DNA of 64,000 nucleotides, taken from Vanessa cardui (taxonomy: Eukaryota; Arthropoda; Insecta; Lepidoptera; Nymphalidae). The stretch is from assembly GCF_905220365.1 (NCBI RefSeq), contig NC_061143.1, positions 4,154,001-4,218,000 on the forward strand, in the 5' to 3' direction. How positions within the stretch are numbered: position 1 is the first letter of the stretch; each line of letters opens with the position of its first letter. Under the pieces are notes generated by a model. That model was not told the origin of the DNA and did not search any database. It saw only the letters and a list, made by a program, of their open reading frames with translations. Positions 22,101-34,512 of the stretch are shown here, piece by piece. The translations under genes were made by a program, and so were the position numbers.

Positions 22101-25100
22101 TAATTAATTTAAATTAATATTATTTTACAAATTTTGCAATTTATTACTTTTATGTGCGACATACCCAAACTTCCCCAGGCGTTCCTCTCGCGCATCTCAT
22201 TAGCCGCAGGTGAAGAATGCCGTAGGAACTCCAGCAGACCATCCTCGTCGTCACCTGGACTCGCCCTGCTGCGTCTTCTTAAGCTCCCAGTTGGAGTTAC
22301 ATCTGAAAATAAATCCAGGGCTCATGTTAGTTTCATAATCAGAGTCAGCTTGTACAATATTTTAGATGTATATAAAGTTTAGGTATCTTTACCCGGTGAC
22401 GGTGATAAGTCATGGGGTTTTCTCAAGGATCTTCTACTGAGCCCATTGCGTATGTCCAGAAGAAGTGACTCCATTAGAGATTCACAATCAGATGCCGGGG
22501 TGCTGCACACGCTTCCTCCTTTAACAATGTTAGTAAAAATATGTCAAAATTCAAGAAATTCTTTATTTTTACGTTACTAAGGTCACAACATAATATATTA
22601 TGATTATTTCGATTCGATAAATTTCGAATGATGAGATGTTGATACATTTTTTTTAAATATATTGCCATATTGGTGGCAAAAAATTTTAGTTAGTTTTGAA
22701 TTTAATATATATATATTATTTGTTCGAATGCTTATATTTATTCCAATTCCAATTTTTCTGAAGATCTTGATACAAATGATGTTATTTTAACCGAGCTCAA
22801 GATAATCGAAGGCCACACAAACATCCCTCAGCAGTAATAATAGCAAACGTTAGGCTACCTGCGCGCGGCTTGGCGGGCGCGGCGGCGAGGTCGCGCGCGC
22901 GGCGCCGTGCGGCCGCTTGCTCCTCGTGCGCGCGGCGCCGCTCGTTGTCGCCTACCGCCGCGCGGAACTTACTGCAGAACGTCACGAATATCTGCAACAA
23001 TTGCGTACCATGTGAGCTATGTTTTATCTAAGTTATTCAATCACAGTATTATTTGTGTTAAACAAAACAGCCAGTAAATTTCCCACAGCTGGACGAAGGC
23101 CTCCTTTCCTAAAGGTTGTTCAAATTCCAAAATTCCGATTGATGGAATACACGTGGAAATTAGACACATGCAGGTTTCCTCGCGATGTTTTTCTTTACCA
23201 CTGAGCACGAGATGAAATATAAACAAATTAAGCACATGAATATGCAGTGGTACTTGCTTGGGTTTGAACCCGCAGTTTGAATCGTCGATTAAGATGGGTA
23301 CCTTCCGCTGGGCCATCTTAGCTGATTTTTATTAAATTCATTCCGAATGATATTTGAAATCATATTTCAGGAATTTTGTATACTTGTGAGAAGCCTCGGT
23401 AATGGTTTCTAATATTGAATAATGTCTTGTAATGTGGTACCTTGAAACACTCCTCAAGTTTGAAGGAGACGGGATCTTCGCAGAAGAACTCTGCAAGCTG
23501 CTTTCTCATGCTCTCTACTTCTTCCATATCCTTGTTTAATGCTGATACCTCCCTTTCAGCGACCTGTTCAATTTTTAAATAATATTTTAGAAAAACTTGG
23601 ATTATCTTCTTTAGGAACAGTAATATACCAAAAATTCTGAATTTTGCCGATAATACTGTGTCTAAAGTAGAACACACATTGTTGTTTTTAACTATTTAAA
23701 GACGTCAATAAATTATTTACCGAAATAAGACTTTTATGTTAGGTATTTTTTTGTATTAATTATATTTTTAGATTAAGTACAAGATTGCCTCGTTAGTATG
23801 GGATTATCTTGTGAGAAAACAATGCAATATTTATAAAAAAAAAATGTGAGAGTCTTCGGAGATAATTATTATGAGAAAGTCACCTGCAAAAAGTCTCCCA
23901 TTTGATCCTTAATATCTTGATGAGTTGATTGTATGTCTCTCTTGAGATTACTGATCCTCTGAGCGAGTGTGTTGATCTCATTGTGGAGCTGTTCGACGCT
24001 GGCTTTAGAGGCTTCTTCTAGAACTCTTATATCATCAGCGAAATGTACCAGTTCCTTGTTTTTACGTTCCGCTTGCTGAAAACAGACATTTATCATCAGA
24101 TCATCAAACAGGCGATGAACATATAATCCGTTTTTTTTTTAAGTTAAATTTCCTTGCGGCTTAAGTTCAACAAGTTGTTGTTGAAGTCAACAACAGCTTA
24201 TCAATTTTTCACTTCTGGCCTAAGGGCTCCACCCCCATTGAGATTTGGAACACATTCCACCATGCTGTTCCAATGCCGGTTAGTGACTAAACTTCACGAT
24301 GGAAAATGTTAAAAAAATATTTGTTGTGAAATCTACTTTATACATCAAATTTCGTTTAAATACAATAACAATAATTTGAGACTCTTGTAATCCCGCAATG
24401 AAGACTGTCTGAGTAGGTACCATCCAATCATCAGATATCCTACCATCAAACAGCACTCAGTATTGTTGTGCTCTGGTTTTAAACGTGGATTAGTCAGTGT
24501 AATTACAGGCACAAGGGACATAACATTTTAGTTTCCAGGGTTTGTGGCGCATATTTAAAACAGCGCCATGGTCTATGGGCAGTAGTGATTACATACCATC
24601 AAGTGGTTCTTTATATAGGAATAATGCAAGTACATATAACATTAAGAAATGATAATTGGATTTTGATCATATAATCTGGTCAGCCTTACCAAAGCTACAT
24701 AGTGCATCAAGTTCATGCCAGGCTTGTTTGCGCGAATGTCCGACAGCTTCTGCAGGGAAGACAGCTTGACTCCTGCAGCTCCGCCCGCGTATCCACCAGC
24801 GTTCAGGAAGTTACCAGCTATTAGAGCTATATAAAGCACTTCCTGTAAGAAAAGTATTATATTTCTTATTACATGTTTGATAAAATGCTTTAGCTGAAAT
24901 TGATAAACGACTCTATTTGTAGATGTTGAATGAGTAACTTCATTTTTATTCAACGAAAGAAAATGTCTGCCTGCGTATTCACACCAAAGAATATCGATAC
25001 ATTACATATATACACACGTTGACAATGATGTTGAATATAATGTACTAAACATAACCTTTTGATAAAGATGTTAGTCATTACTTACAAATATGGCAATTTC

Positions 25101-28100
25101 TGAAATGTACATATAAGGCAATTTCTTTGGTTCTACGGGGTCCCCTCTGGATGGGGGACCTTTATGGTAAAGATGGTAATACTTACATTGAATTGAGTAA
25201 ACTTACTTGTATAGCTCTAGAAGACATAAGGTCGTCTCCAGCTACTAGTATAGCATTGATTGCGCTTTCCAGGTATCCAGCGGTAGATGACCATTCTTCC
25301 TTTAGAAGCATGCACTCGATTCTTAATTTGTAACTGTAATAAAATGACGATTTTTTTAAATATTACTTTTCATGAATATGTTTATAGTACAACAACAACA
25401 ACAGCCTGTAAATTTCCCACTGCTGGGCTAACGCCTACTCCCCCTTTGAGGAGAAGGTTTCTGAAACATTCCACCAAGCTGTTCCAGTGTGGATTTTTAT
25501 GTTTTTTTGTTTCCATTAATCATTAATTTGGAGCAATAGAAGAAAAACGAAATTCAATCGAATTCATCAATTAAACATTGAATCTAATTTCTGTACTAGC
25601 ATAAGTAGTTAAATTATAATAAGTCACTTACTTGGGCAGCTGGATGAGCTGCAGAAGGAATTTCTCAGCGTTGCCTAATTTCGTGACGTCACCGGTGAAA
25701 GCTTTCAGCATTTCGCATTCATCAATTTCGGGTAGGATTTTGAGAAGACCACGCAATTTTTCGGTACCGATATCATCGTGGGACCCCTCGCGGATCAATT
25801 GTATGATATCTTCGTTGGAACTAAAAATGTAAATTATTTAAACAACGAATACTTAAGCTAGGAAACCCAAAAAGTAAAAAAAGAAAGTAAAGTAACAGTC
25901 AGTAAATTTCCCACTGATGAGCTAAAGCCTCCTCTCCAATTAAATATATTATTAAGGTTTGGAAATATTCCACCACGCTGTTCATATGCGGTTTGGTGAA
26001 ATGCACGTGTGACAGAATTTCGATGAAATTAGACACATGTAGGTTTCCTAAAGATGTTTTCCTTCACCGCCGATCACGAGATGAATTATAAACACAAATT
26101 AAGCACAATTATATAGTGGTGCTTGCCTGGGTTTGAACCTGAAATCATCGGTTAAGATGCACGCGTTCTAACCACTGGGCAATGTCAGCTCATAACGACC
26201 CAAGGAAATCCTAAACAATAACAAAATTTAAATCACTTGAAATCAACGATACCTTCTAAACTGTTTCAAGAATATATTGACATTCAAGCTACGCTTTCCA
26301 TCCAAAAGTGTGATCTCAGAAGGTTCTTTCCTCGGCTTCCTTTCCCCGGAACTGTCACATATGGGACTTCGCCCGAGACGTGGGGATGATCCCGCTGAAC
26401 CTGGAGGCTGTACCTGAAATCACAACAATATGTAAAAACATTTCCACTTTATATTTTAGACTTTTTGCTGGAAGAATTCTGAAGGCACTCTTTCATGAAC
26501 TTCAATGATTGAGCTCATTTTGACCAAAAAGGGCTTTATAATTACCTGCTGGCAGAATAGTCCTTCGATTTCGCTCCAATCTAGTTCTGACTTTGGTGAA
26601 TGCTTGTGACTCGACGCTACGATTGACCAAATATTGTTTTGGCCAATAATCTGAAAGTAAAATATTCATGTAAAAGAAATTAAGCACCGTTTAATTTACT
26701 TTTCACTTTCACTGTACAATGTAAATGCTTTATAATATTTTTAGCGACAAAAGATGGTGAGCCATTTAGCATGAAAGCTGCAGCTTCGATTGGGCTAGGT
26801 TATTTTCGTCCGTACACCTATCGCAAGCTTTAAACTTAATTTAAGGGACGCTATAATTCTAAAATAAAAAGTATTAATTACATCCGTTGTTTCTGATCCT
26901 GTTTTATAATTATCACGGCCTTTTCTATTATTGGTATAAAAATAATTTAAAGTCAATTCAATTACTAATTATAGTGTTAGATTCTTTCAATAAATTGGGT
27001 GTAATCTAAAAAAAAACTAACTTTGTTATTTGGTATCTTGTTCCAATTGATGGTCTTCATCTTAGTCTTCGGTAGTGGTATCTCTTGCTGTGGTAACTTG
27101 ATATTTTGTGCTGGGGGTGGTGGTGGTGAGAGGGCTGCTGGTGGCGGTGGAGGGGGAGCACCGCGTGGTATCGGTGGGGCTGGTGGAGCTGGTGGAGCTG
27201 GTGGTAGCGGTGGAGGTATAGCTGAAATTTTCATTGATTATAAATAATATGAAAAATAAATAAATATATTTGAAAAAAAAGTGATGATTTAGTAAAAGCG
27301 TTAAATAAGTATTGTACTGATGGAAAACAGTGACCCCATATAAATAAAATTTCTATAATATAATAATGTTTTGACAATACTTTAAAGTATAATGATATAA
27401 TAAGAAATTTACCAGGTGGTGGCGCTGGAGCCGGCGGTGGCGGTGGTGGTGGTGGTGATAGAGCTCTTTGCAAGCTTTGCTTACGATTCGATCCTGCCAT
27501 ATCTCTATGTTGACAAGTGCAGCCCATTTTAGCCTGAAATGTAAGCAGTTTTTTTATTCCCATCCAAGGTAATTTACATTGATAGGTAAGAAGTATTGGA
27601 CAAAGATGATACGTAACATAACAAGCTATCTTGTATACTTTGTATATCTTGGAAACGTAGAAGAGATCGTTTATCCTTTCTTTAATTATTTGTATAACTG
27701 TTTGTTATTTTTTTTACAATCTATCACTATTACTGACATGATAAATTGTACAGTTACCTGAACACTCGGCGCTCGCAGGAGTTTTGCAGCATCTTCCCTC
27801 GTTTCTAGAAGCGTTGCTCTGTGGACTAGCGTTTCAGCTGTGTCCCAAACTATATCGCTGACTGGCTCTTTGGGGTCTATTCGAAGTAAGTGCTGGAGTA
27901 TGCTCAAGAACGGAATCTCTTGGGGTGTGTCTGATACCTGGACAAAATTTTATAACAGCAAGGTTAAGCTAGTTAGATAGTATAAGAACAGATTTTATGT
28001 TATTTTTATGGCCAATTTTCTGCATATGTTTATGCTATAGGTAGGCTGAAGTACAAAGGGGCTATCTGATTGTAAATGATCACCACTGAGAACTGAGATG

Positions 28101-31100
28101 CTATATCCCTTGTGCCTATAGTAACACTGCTGTAATCTGTACGCAAGGTATTATTATGATCAAGATGCAAGTGAAAACACTCACTAGATACTAGAGGAAA
28201 ATACTTTTCTCGTCAACGAAAATAAAGTCATCTGAGCAGTTGAAACAACTTACTAGCAAAACATAATAATATGGATATTCATTAATCTTTACAATGCAGT
28301 TAATATACAGGGTAATAAAATATAACGATTCATTTACCTGTTTTAATATTGCGTAAAAAACATCCAAATGTGAGTTAAGGTTGATACCACCGGGGCCTTG
28401 AGCCTCATCACTCTCTCTCTGCTCCTCGAAAACATCGAGTTGCACGCCAAGGTTTGGATGACTGGCAGCTTCATGCCTGAAAACAGAAAATGCTAAGAAA
28501 AGTAAAGTAACAGCCAGTAAATTTCCCACTGCTGGGCTAAGGCCTCCTCTTCCATTAAGGACAGGGTTTGGAAAATATTCCACCACGTTGTTCGAATGCG
28601 GGTTGGTGGAATGCACATGTGGCAAAATTATAATGAAATTAGACACACGCAGGTTTTTCCTCAGGATGTTTTGAGATGAATTATAAATACAAATTAAGCA
28701 CCTATATATAGTGGTGTTTGCCTGGGTGTAAGCCCGCAATCATCGGTTAACATGCACGCGTTCTAACCACTGGGCCATCTCAGCTCTGCTAGTGCTAACC
28801 TTACTTACAACGATTTAAACCAAAAATTCGTAGGAAGATTTTATAGAAATATATTATATATTAACCATTAGCGATCCGATCCGGCTTCGCACAGGTGTAA
28901 TACTGATACTAAATATACTACAGAATTTGTTAATTTCGTAAATATCACATGAGAAGCTTCTACAATTATCAGTATCTCATCACTATTTTGCCCATATACT
29001 ATATCTATTAAAAAATCGTATAAAATTCCGTTGCGTAATTTTAAAGATCTAAGCATACAGTCAGACAGCGGAAACCGACTTTGTTTTATACTATGTAATG
29101 ATAATGATGTAATGATTATAGATGCTAGTTTCAGTTTAATCAATGGATCTATTTAAATAAATGCTGATGATTCTGTTTACATATTATATAAAATGCTTAT
29201 TAAACGAATCATACTCTGTTATCCGCGTAAGATTATTCATAATTCCAACTCGCCATATTTGGTTCGAGACAGATTTGCCCACGCACGACCTTTTTTGTCG
29301 TTTCGTTGGACACAGAGCTCAGACTATAGACCGGAACGAGTAATTGGCAAGTTTAATATAATATAACATAATTAAGAGGAAATGCGAAAGATGATGATCG
29401 ATATTTGAATATTATTTTAATAGACTATTTGACAATACGAAAAATAAATTGTAAATTATTGTAATCAGTGTATATTGTGAGTTCAAAAATGGTTATTTAC
29501 TAACGAAAGTTGAAAATAATACTTAATTTATTCAAAAATCCATGAATAAAAATGCAAATTTTCAAACGTTTGTCACGTGACACAAAGCGCTCCTGATTGG
29601 CCGGGCTTATGATGAAGTCACTTTCTTGCTTTTCTACTATATGTACCACAGATTAAAATAAAAGAAAGTGACGTCACCGACTCCATTGCAGTGCCATATT
29701 GTCCAAGTAGCGTTTTCGCGCGTTATTTAAATATGGAATTTTTAATATGATATTTTTCGGCAAATATGTACTAGAAATAAAAAAACACAACAACAAACAA
29801 ATGGATTTTAAAAACCAGACAAATAGCCTATATTTATGCTATGTATTCAAGTAACTATTTGGATACAAGTTTGGTCCAAAAGTTTGGCAAATATGATTAA
29901 AAATTTTCATCTTGTTTGTTTAAAAATAATGAAATCTCTTCTTTCATTAATTGAGTCGTATTCATTGATAATTGTATCGTTAAAAATTGCAATACGGATA
30001 ATCAGAAACACGTTTCGTTGCAAAACATTGGTTTCGTTACTGGAATAAGATTTCTGTTGACTAATGGGTCCGCTTCGTTAAAATAATTCGGTAGGCCGCT
30101 GCATCTATTAGTTAAGTTACCAGTTAGTGATTGCTTTATTTAACTTGTTCTCTTACAAAACACTAGACTTCTGATCATTGATTGATCATACGTCTAATTT
30201 TACTTGATGCTCGATTTGCTTCAGACATGTCATTAAGAACAACCTTATTAAAATAATTTGTCAATAACTCGATGTAAATATTGGAACTTGAAATAGGTAG
30301 CAGGTAGATAAGTAGCTTGAAATAGGCACAGGTAGCCCATTACTACCTTCTATAAATATATTTAAAAAAATACAACAATATAATTTTGTTAACTATTAAT
30401 TTTAATTTGGGTAAATTTCGTAATTAATCTTGGACGTCGCGTTGTGTAAGTTGTCAAAATAACCACAGAATCAGATGTCCGAATAGATAGGCTTCTTTAA
30501 AAACTGAATTGCACTACTAGTAGTCATTGAGGATGATAATTAATTCGTGTGTAGACTTCCAAAAATAACCTAGCCAACAATACAAATGAAATTTGAGATT
30601 AAGTATAAATGTGAAATATACTTTAAAGCATATACATACCTATTTCCATCAAAATCTATAGCGAATATTTAAATGAACGCACTAATTCCAAGAACCATAG
30701 TTTGTTCAGAATCATTTCATAATTGTATTATGTACAAAGTTACCAGTAAATTACTTTTCGTACTAAATAATCCAATGGAGTCCACTATATACATATATAA
30801 GGACCATATGTTACAATTTGATATATTGAAGCCATATGAACTATATGTACCCAAACAGTTCATGCTAATAATTTAAATTCTGCAAATTTTTGGTAGGAAA
30901 AAACTACCACCTAAATTACTTTTAATGGACGCATTAAAAAGTATTTTAATCGGAATTTATGTTTGATTTATAGTTCTCAAGAAAGTAACAGCGCATTCGT
31001 TTTGTTATTTAAACGTATTTATAATGATGAAGCATAAGTTTACTTGAGTCACGATCGTCTTGTTTTAAATTACCAAGACGATGTATTCGAATTTCAATGC

Positions 31101-33157
31101 AAAAAATAATGAAATATTACCGTTAGAGATGGATTGTTTTTATATACAACTTTTTATGATCGCACTGAGTTTTAAAATGTAATTTACTCTAAGTAATATT
31201 ATATATATTATTTAATACTAAATACATTTGCTAATAAATTGCTGGGTATTTAGTTAGTCTTCGAGGTATTTAATGGTCATCAGCATTTATAAATATATAA
31301 ATATTGGACAACATCACTTTCATCATTTACTCTGATCCCAATGTAAGTAGATAAAGGACTTGTTATGGAAATTTAGAAGTAACGACGGTACCACAAACAA
31401 AACAGACCCAAGACAACATGGAAAACTAATGAACTTTTTCTACATCGATTCACCCAATTCCCACCCAGGACCTCGGAGTGGCGTACCCATGAAAACCGGT
31501 GAATACACTACTCGACCACGGAGGTCGGCATATATTATTTTCTTAGTCTCATTTATTTTGGGTCAGAGTACTTCCCCCTTCCACTTACCACTACAAATAG
31601 TTATTGGACTCATGTCTTACCTTAGGTTACTAAGTGTTGGAAGCAGTCCAAGTCCTGAAAGAAGAAAATTATATATAAAAAATATTTTAAGTGTAAAACA
31701 ATTTCCTATTGTACAGTCAGAGTAAGAAAACCTTCGTCAGTTTTCAAATTCCTTTATCAAGTCTTAAGCTCTTAGTACCTTTTGAATCTAAACATGAAAT
31801 CATTGCGACGCAATATGTCATTCTCGATCGGTAAAGCAGATTATCGCTCATAATGAGCACACGAAAATAGATCTTAAGGTGACGAACCTTTTCCTACCCC
31901 AAGTGTATATTTGTAACAAATGTCTATGGATGTTTTTTTTTGCTTAAAAACACTGAATCGATGCTTATTTTGAGTGCAAATAAACCGAAATATAGTTCTT
32001 TGATCTTTGGACGTGAAGTTGGTAATTCATGGTATATGCTCACCAATAAACTCATTCCTCACTCGAATCCTATCCGGTAAGCGAGGGGCGGAGATGATGA
32101 GACAGTTGATGAATGCCACGAGTGCGGTCTTGTAATCGATGGTGGTGGCGTTCTTCAGTTCCTCTACCACCACACTGAGGCGGTAACGGTCACCTTTGAG
32201 AACCTATGTCAGATAAATCACGTGATTAGTTTAATTCGTTTTTGGCGCAGTTGAAAGGTTAATTTGTTCAACTATCAAGAGCAAAATAAAAGCAAAGTTA
32301 ATTAATAAAATAAGATACTTGTGTTAGATCAAGGAATTAGTTACTTTATTATGTCACCCTGTTCCGGGCATTTGAAACGGCTTTTACCGGCTTTAACTTC
32401 TATGTAATATAATTCTTTCTTTACTCTAGCTACACTAGTTCACTCATTGATCAAACCGTAACACAGCTATGTTATTTACTGCTGCTTGGCGATGGAGGAT
32501 ATGATGAAGGGGTCGTACCCACAGGGCACAACCCCAACGACCAAGAGTCTGTTTTATTATCTAATAACAAAATAAATCTAACCTTGTATCTGACGAGAGT
32601 GTCCACAGCTCTTGCGTAGCCATCAGCGTTATAAACGCACAGAGCTGACAGCAGTTCGAACACCTGGAAAATGATAAGGGATAAGAGAAAATTACTAAAT
32701 TATTATTTATCAAATTACTTTCTTGTTCCATTTGCTGTCGAAACGCTTGTCCCTTGGAGTAGTGGTGCAAAAAGCTTCATCAAAAGCATAACACCTCGCC
32801 TCATTGCCTCCACGGGTGTCAGGAGGGCTGGTTTGTTTTTTTGCCCAGAGGATCGGAATTGCGATTAGACGGGGATATACTGCTAGCATTCTTGCCACCA
32901 TTCCACGAGTTATACACGATTATACAATAATTAGTTTTAGTACATATTTGTAAATATTTAAGCATTTAATGTTATTAATTCTAAGAGAAAATGAAGTTCG
33001 TTTTATATTTGAAGATAAGTTGTAACGCATAAATTGTTCATAATTTACTTGTTTTTTAACAGCGGCAGTGGGCGATGTGAGAGCAGCCGCAAGCTTCCCA
33101 GCATATTCAGCGTGCTCCACGATGTAGTCCAGACCCACTCTGCTCTCCATGTTTGCT
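19169..33157 (-). CDS. form3: INF2 / Formin3-type formin (22 exons, 5' partial)
   Basis: Formins nucleate and elongate actin; INF2-type members also sever it. Exons on the minus strand: 33157-33049, 32663-32583, 32203-32044, 31654-31621, 28476-28338, 27937-27758, 27533-27413, 27221-27022, 26650-26546, 26413-26253, 25820-25632, 25333-25207, 24842-24690, 24075-23884, 23563-23441, 22991-22859, 22518-22393, 22302-22165, 21876-21738, 21382-21267, 20820-20713, 20586-19169. All are GT/AG and in frame, giving about 1417 residues. Regions: C-terminal part of the DID armadillo domain (1-235, 'KKQVFELLSALCVY'), proline-rich FH1 (~261-312), FH2 (~330-735: 'MKTINWNKIP', 'LNVNIFLKQF', 'YKLRIECMLL', 'AGNFLNAGGYAGG', 'FFCEDP'), then 'CESLMESLLLDIRNGLSRR', which matches the INF2 DAD/WH2-like segment. 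A long disordered basic Ser/Arg tail ends 'KPFVK'; there is no CAAX box. The first codon is split, so upstream coding exons must exist. Confidence 0.94.
20955..21085 (-). mobile_element. Family B SINE-like fragment
   Basis: It contains 'atgtccccttgtgcctgtag' and a diverged 'aagcgaaacacaatactt', which match the reverse of family B copies such as 42268-42560. It lies in a formin intron. Confidence 0.6.
21452..21692 (+). mobile_element. Family C tRNA-derived SINE, full-length type
   Basis: The head 'gacctccgtggtcgagtg' resembles a tRNA A box, and GGTTCGATTCC at 21516-21526 is a perfect B box. The body carries 'tgttgtcttgggtctggg' and 'ctacttatattgggatcag'. Other copies, reverse, are at 31288, 50020 and 59280. 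Confidence 0.85.
23065..23325 (-). mobile_element. Family A SINE copy
   Basis: 'cagccagtaaatttcccaca' at the 3' end and 'gctgggccatcttagctg' at the head side, in a formin intron. Confidence 0.8.
24180..24300 (-). mobile_element. Family A SINE, truncated
   Basis: Only the 3' half remains ('tggcctaagggctccacc', 'acattccaccatgctgttcc'). It breaks off at 'ccggttagtg' and is followed about 100 bp later by a family B copy. Confidence 0.65.
24395..24602 (+). mobile_element. Family B SINE-like copy
   Basis: 'ctgagtaggtaccatccaat', 'cactcagtattgttgtgctc' and 'accatcaagtgg' in the family order, in a formin intron. Confidence 0.75.
25388..25500 (-). mobile_element. Family A SINE, 3' fragment
   Basis: It starts with the (aac)n tail and 'agcctgtaaatttcccactg' and stops after 'caagctgttccagtgtgg'. 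It lies in a formin intron. Confidence 0.75.
25893..26195 (-). mobile_element. Family A SINE, full-length type
   Basis: 'agtcagtaaatttcccactg' through 'taaccactgggcaatgtcag'. It lies in the formin intron just before the exon at 26253, whose donor is about 58 bp away. Confidence 0.85.
28030..28150 (-). mobile_element. Family B fragment
   Basis: 'aaatgatcaccactgagaa' and 'tatcccttgtgcctatagta' match the reverse of family B. Confidence 0.5.
28500..28786 (-). mobile_element. Family A SINE, full-length type
   Basis: It lies 24 bp upstream of the acceptor side of the formin exon 28476-28338. Both 'agccagtaaatttcccactg' and 'taaccactgggccatctc' are intact. Confidence 0.88.
28862..29112 (+). mobile_element. 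Family D repeat copy
   Basis: 'ccggcttcgcacaggtgtaa', 'actgatactaaatatactac' and the end 'gactttgttttatactatg' match the copy at 57058 closely. Confidence 0.82.
29440..29791 (-). mobile_element. Family G promoter-like repeat, copy 1
   Basis: About 330 bases are near-identical in reverse complement to 55388-55718. Shared parts include 'cagtgtatattgtgag', 'tgtcacgtgaca' (29571-29582), 'ctcctgattgg', 'ctactatatgtaccacagat' and 'atttttcggcaaatatgtac'. Copy 1 also has a perfect CRE-like TGACGTCA at 29669-29676. No ORF is present. Orientation is assigned relative to copy 2. Confidence 0.85.
29792..31287. other. Formin intron without recognised features
   Basis: AT-rich sequence in the intron between exons 31621 and 28476. 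Nothing beyond short chance ORFs is seen. Confidence 0.5.
31288..31530 (-). mobile_element. Family C SINE copy
   Basis: 'tactctgatcccaatgtaag', 'acgacggtaccac' and the terminal 'ctcgaccacggaggtcg' are present. The internal B box is altered ('caattcccacccaggacc'). Confidence 0.83.
31705..31795 (+). repeat. Dispersed repeat H, copy 1
   Basis: 'acagtcagagtaagaaaacc' followed by 'cgtcagttttcaaatt' and 'cttagtaccttttgaatcta' recurs almost unchanged at 63918-64000, where it runs off the window end. It lies just upstream (in gene orientation) of the 34-nt formin exon at 31654-31621. Confidence 0.75.
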
Positions 33158-33439
33158 CTGCGAACAAAGTAATCATTGTTTAGAATTATAGTTGGATTGA
33201 TTGATTTAGATACTTGAACTTGATTGACAAAATTATTGAGATGTTTTTGGTGTTTACAAAGTTGTTTCCATTTTAATATATAAATGATACTTAATGTATT
33301 TCTTTTTCATATTTTGTATTAATAATTTTAACTAATCATTTTTGCATGTGCGATCAAGATTGTGTGTGTCGTAATAATTTATAATTCGTAGAATAATTAT
33401 AAGTGTTCAGTCCATTGGTTTAGAATTCATTGTGTTTAT

Positions 33440-33583
33440 GTGATACACGTGGCAAATTACATCGCGTTTGGCGAGGAAGAAATATATAAGTAAAGCACAT
33501 GACAATTTTATTGGCTCTGGATTTGAAACCTAAGTCATCGGTTAAGATGCACATATTCTTACCAATGGGCCAGCTCGGCTCTA
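33440..33583 (-). mobile_element. Family A SINE, 5' part
   Basis: 'cacgtggcaaattacatcg' to 'caatgggccagctcggctct'. Old and diverged. Confidence 0.6.
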
Positions 33584-33834
33584 CTAGTTATGTTGAATAA
33601 CTATAATTAATTCATTTTTACAACCCGGCTGTAACGCTGATCCCTTGGCGCAGCGCGAGGTCACGCAACACACAAAAGACGATATTTTAGTTTGTATGCA
33701 ACGTCCCTTTGTACGGACTTTCTAAAGAAAGTATATCGATATAATATTCCCCTTTGATATAACGTATTGTGTAATAAAGTTATGTATCCAGCAAGCAAGC
33801 CCAGCCATCGTCGGGACGTTACGGGCAAGATTTT

Positions 33835-34035
33835 TAAAGTCGCTTACCGCTATCTGTCCCTATGTACGCTTATATGTTTAAAATTACGAAACGGATTTTT
33901 ATGCGGTTTCATTACATAGAGTGTTTCAAGCGGAAGGTTTTTGTGTATAATACATGAACAATATAGTTAAAAAACACTGACAATTTTAGAAGTGTGTAAT
34001 ATAATGTCGTAAATAAACAAATTCAGTAGTACATT
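33835..34035 (-). mobile_element. Family D repeat copy
   Basis: 'atctgtccctatgtacgctt', 'atttttatgcggtttcatta' and 'acatttagtgtcagtattgc' are the reverse of the family D consensus. Confidence 0.75.
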
Positions 34036-34264
34036 TAGTGTCAGTATTGCCCCATTGCGAAGCCTGTCTTAGTTTCTTATAAGCTAGTAAAACCATTGAG
34101 TCAGGTAGTAGGTTATGTTATGGTCACCACAGCCCATAGATATTTAACCATTTTTTACACATCCAATAACTGTACTTGCATTGGTACACTCTTACATTTA
34201 CGGTTACATATTGAAAGAAATTTTCGTAAATTTTTATGAACCCCTAAAACCAGTATGATTTTAT

Positions 34265-34512
34265 TATATATTATACTTATGAGTAGGGCTTTGTGGAAGC
34301 CCTTCTGGGTAGGTACCACCCACTCATTAGTTATTCTAACGCCAAATAACAGCACAAAGGACATAACATCTTACTTCCCAAGGTTGGTGGCACATTGACG
34401 ATATAAGGAATAATTAATATTTCTTACAGCTTCATTGTCTATAGGTGATGGTGACCAATTACCATCAGGTGGCCTATATGCTCGTCCGCCAAAGTATACC
34501 AAAAAAAAATGT
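34265..34512 (+). mobile_element. Family B SINE-like copy
   Basis: 'gaagcccttctgggtaggta', 'ccactcattagttattctaa', 'ttcccaaggttggtggcaca' and 'taccatcaggtggcctatat'. Ends in A-rich sequence. Confidence 0.85.

Noticed and set aside
27023..27247. Glycine-rich plus-strand ORF
   Set aside because: Antisense of the proline-rich FH1 exon of the formin.
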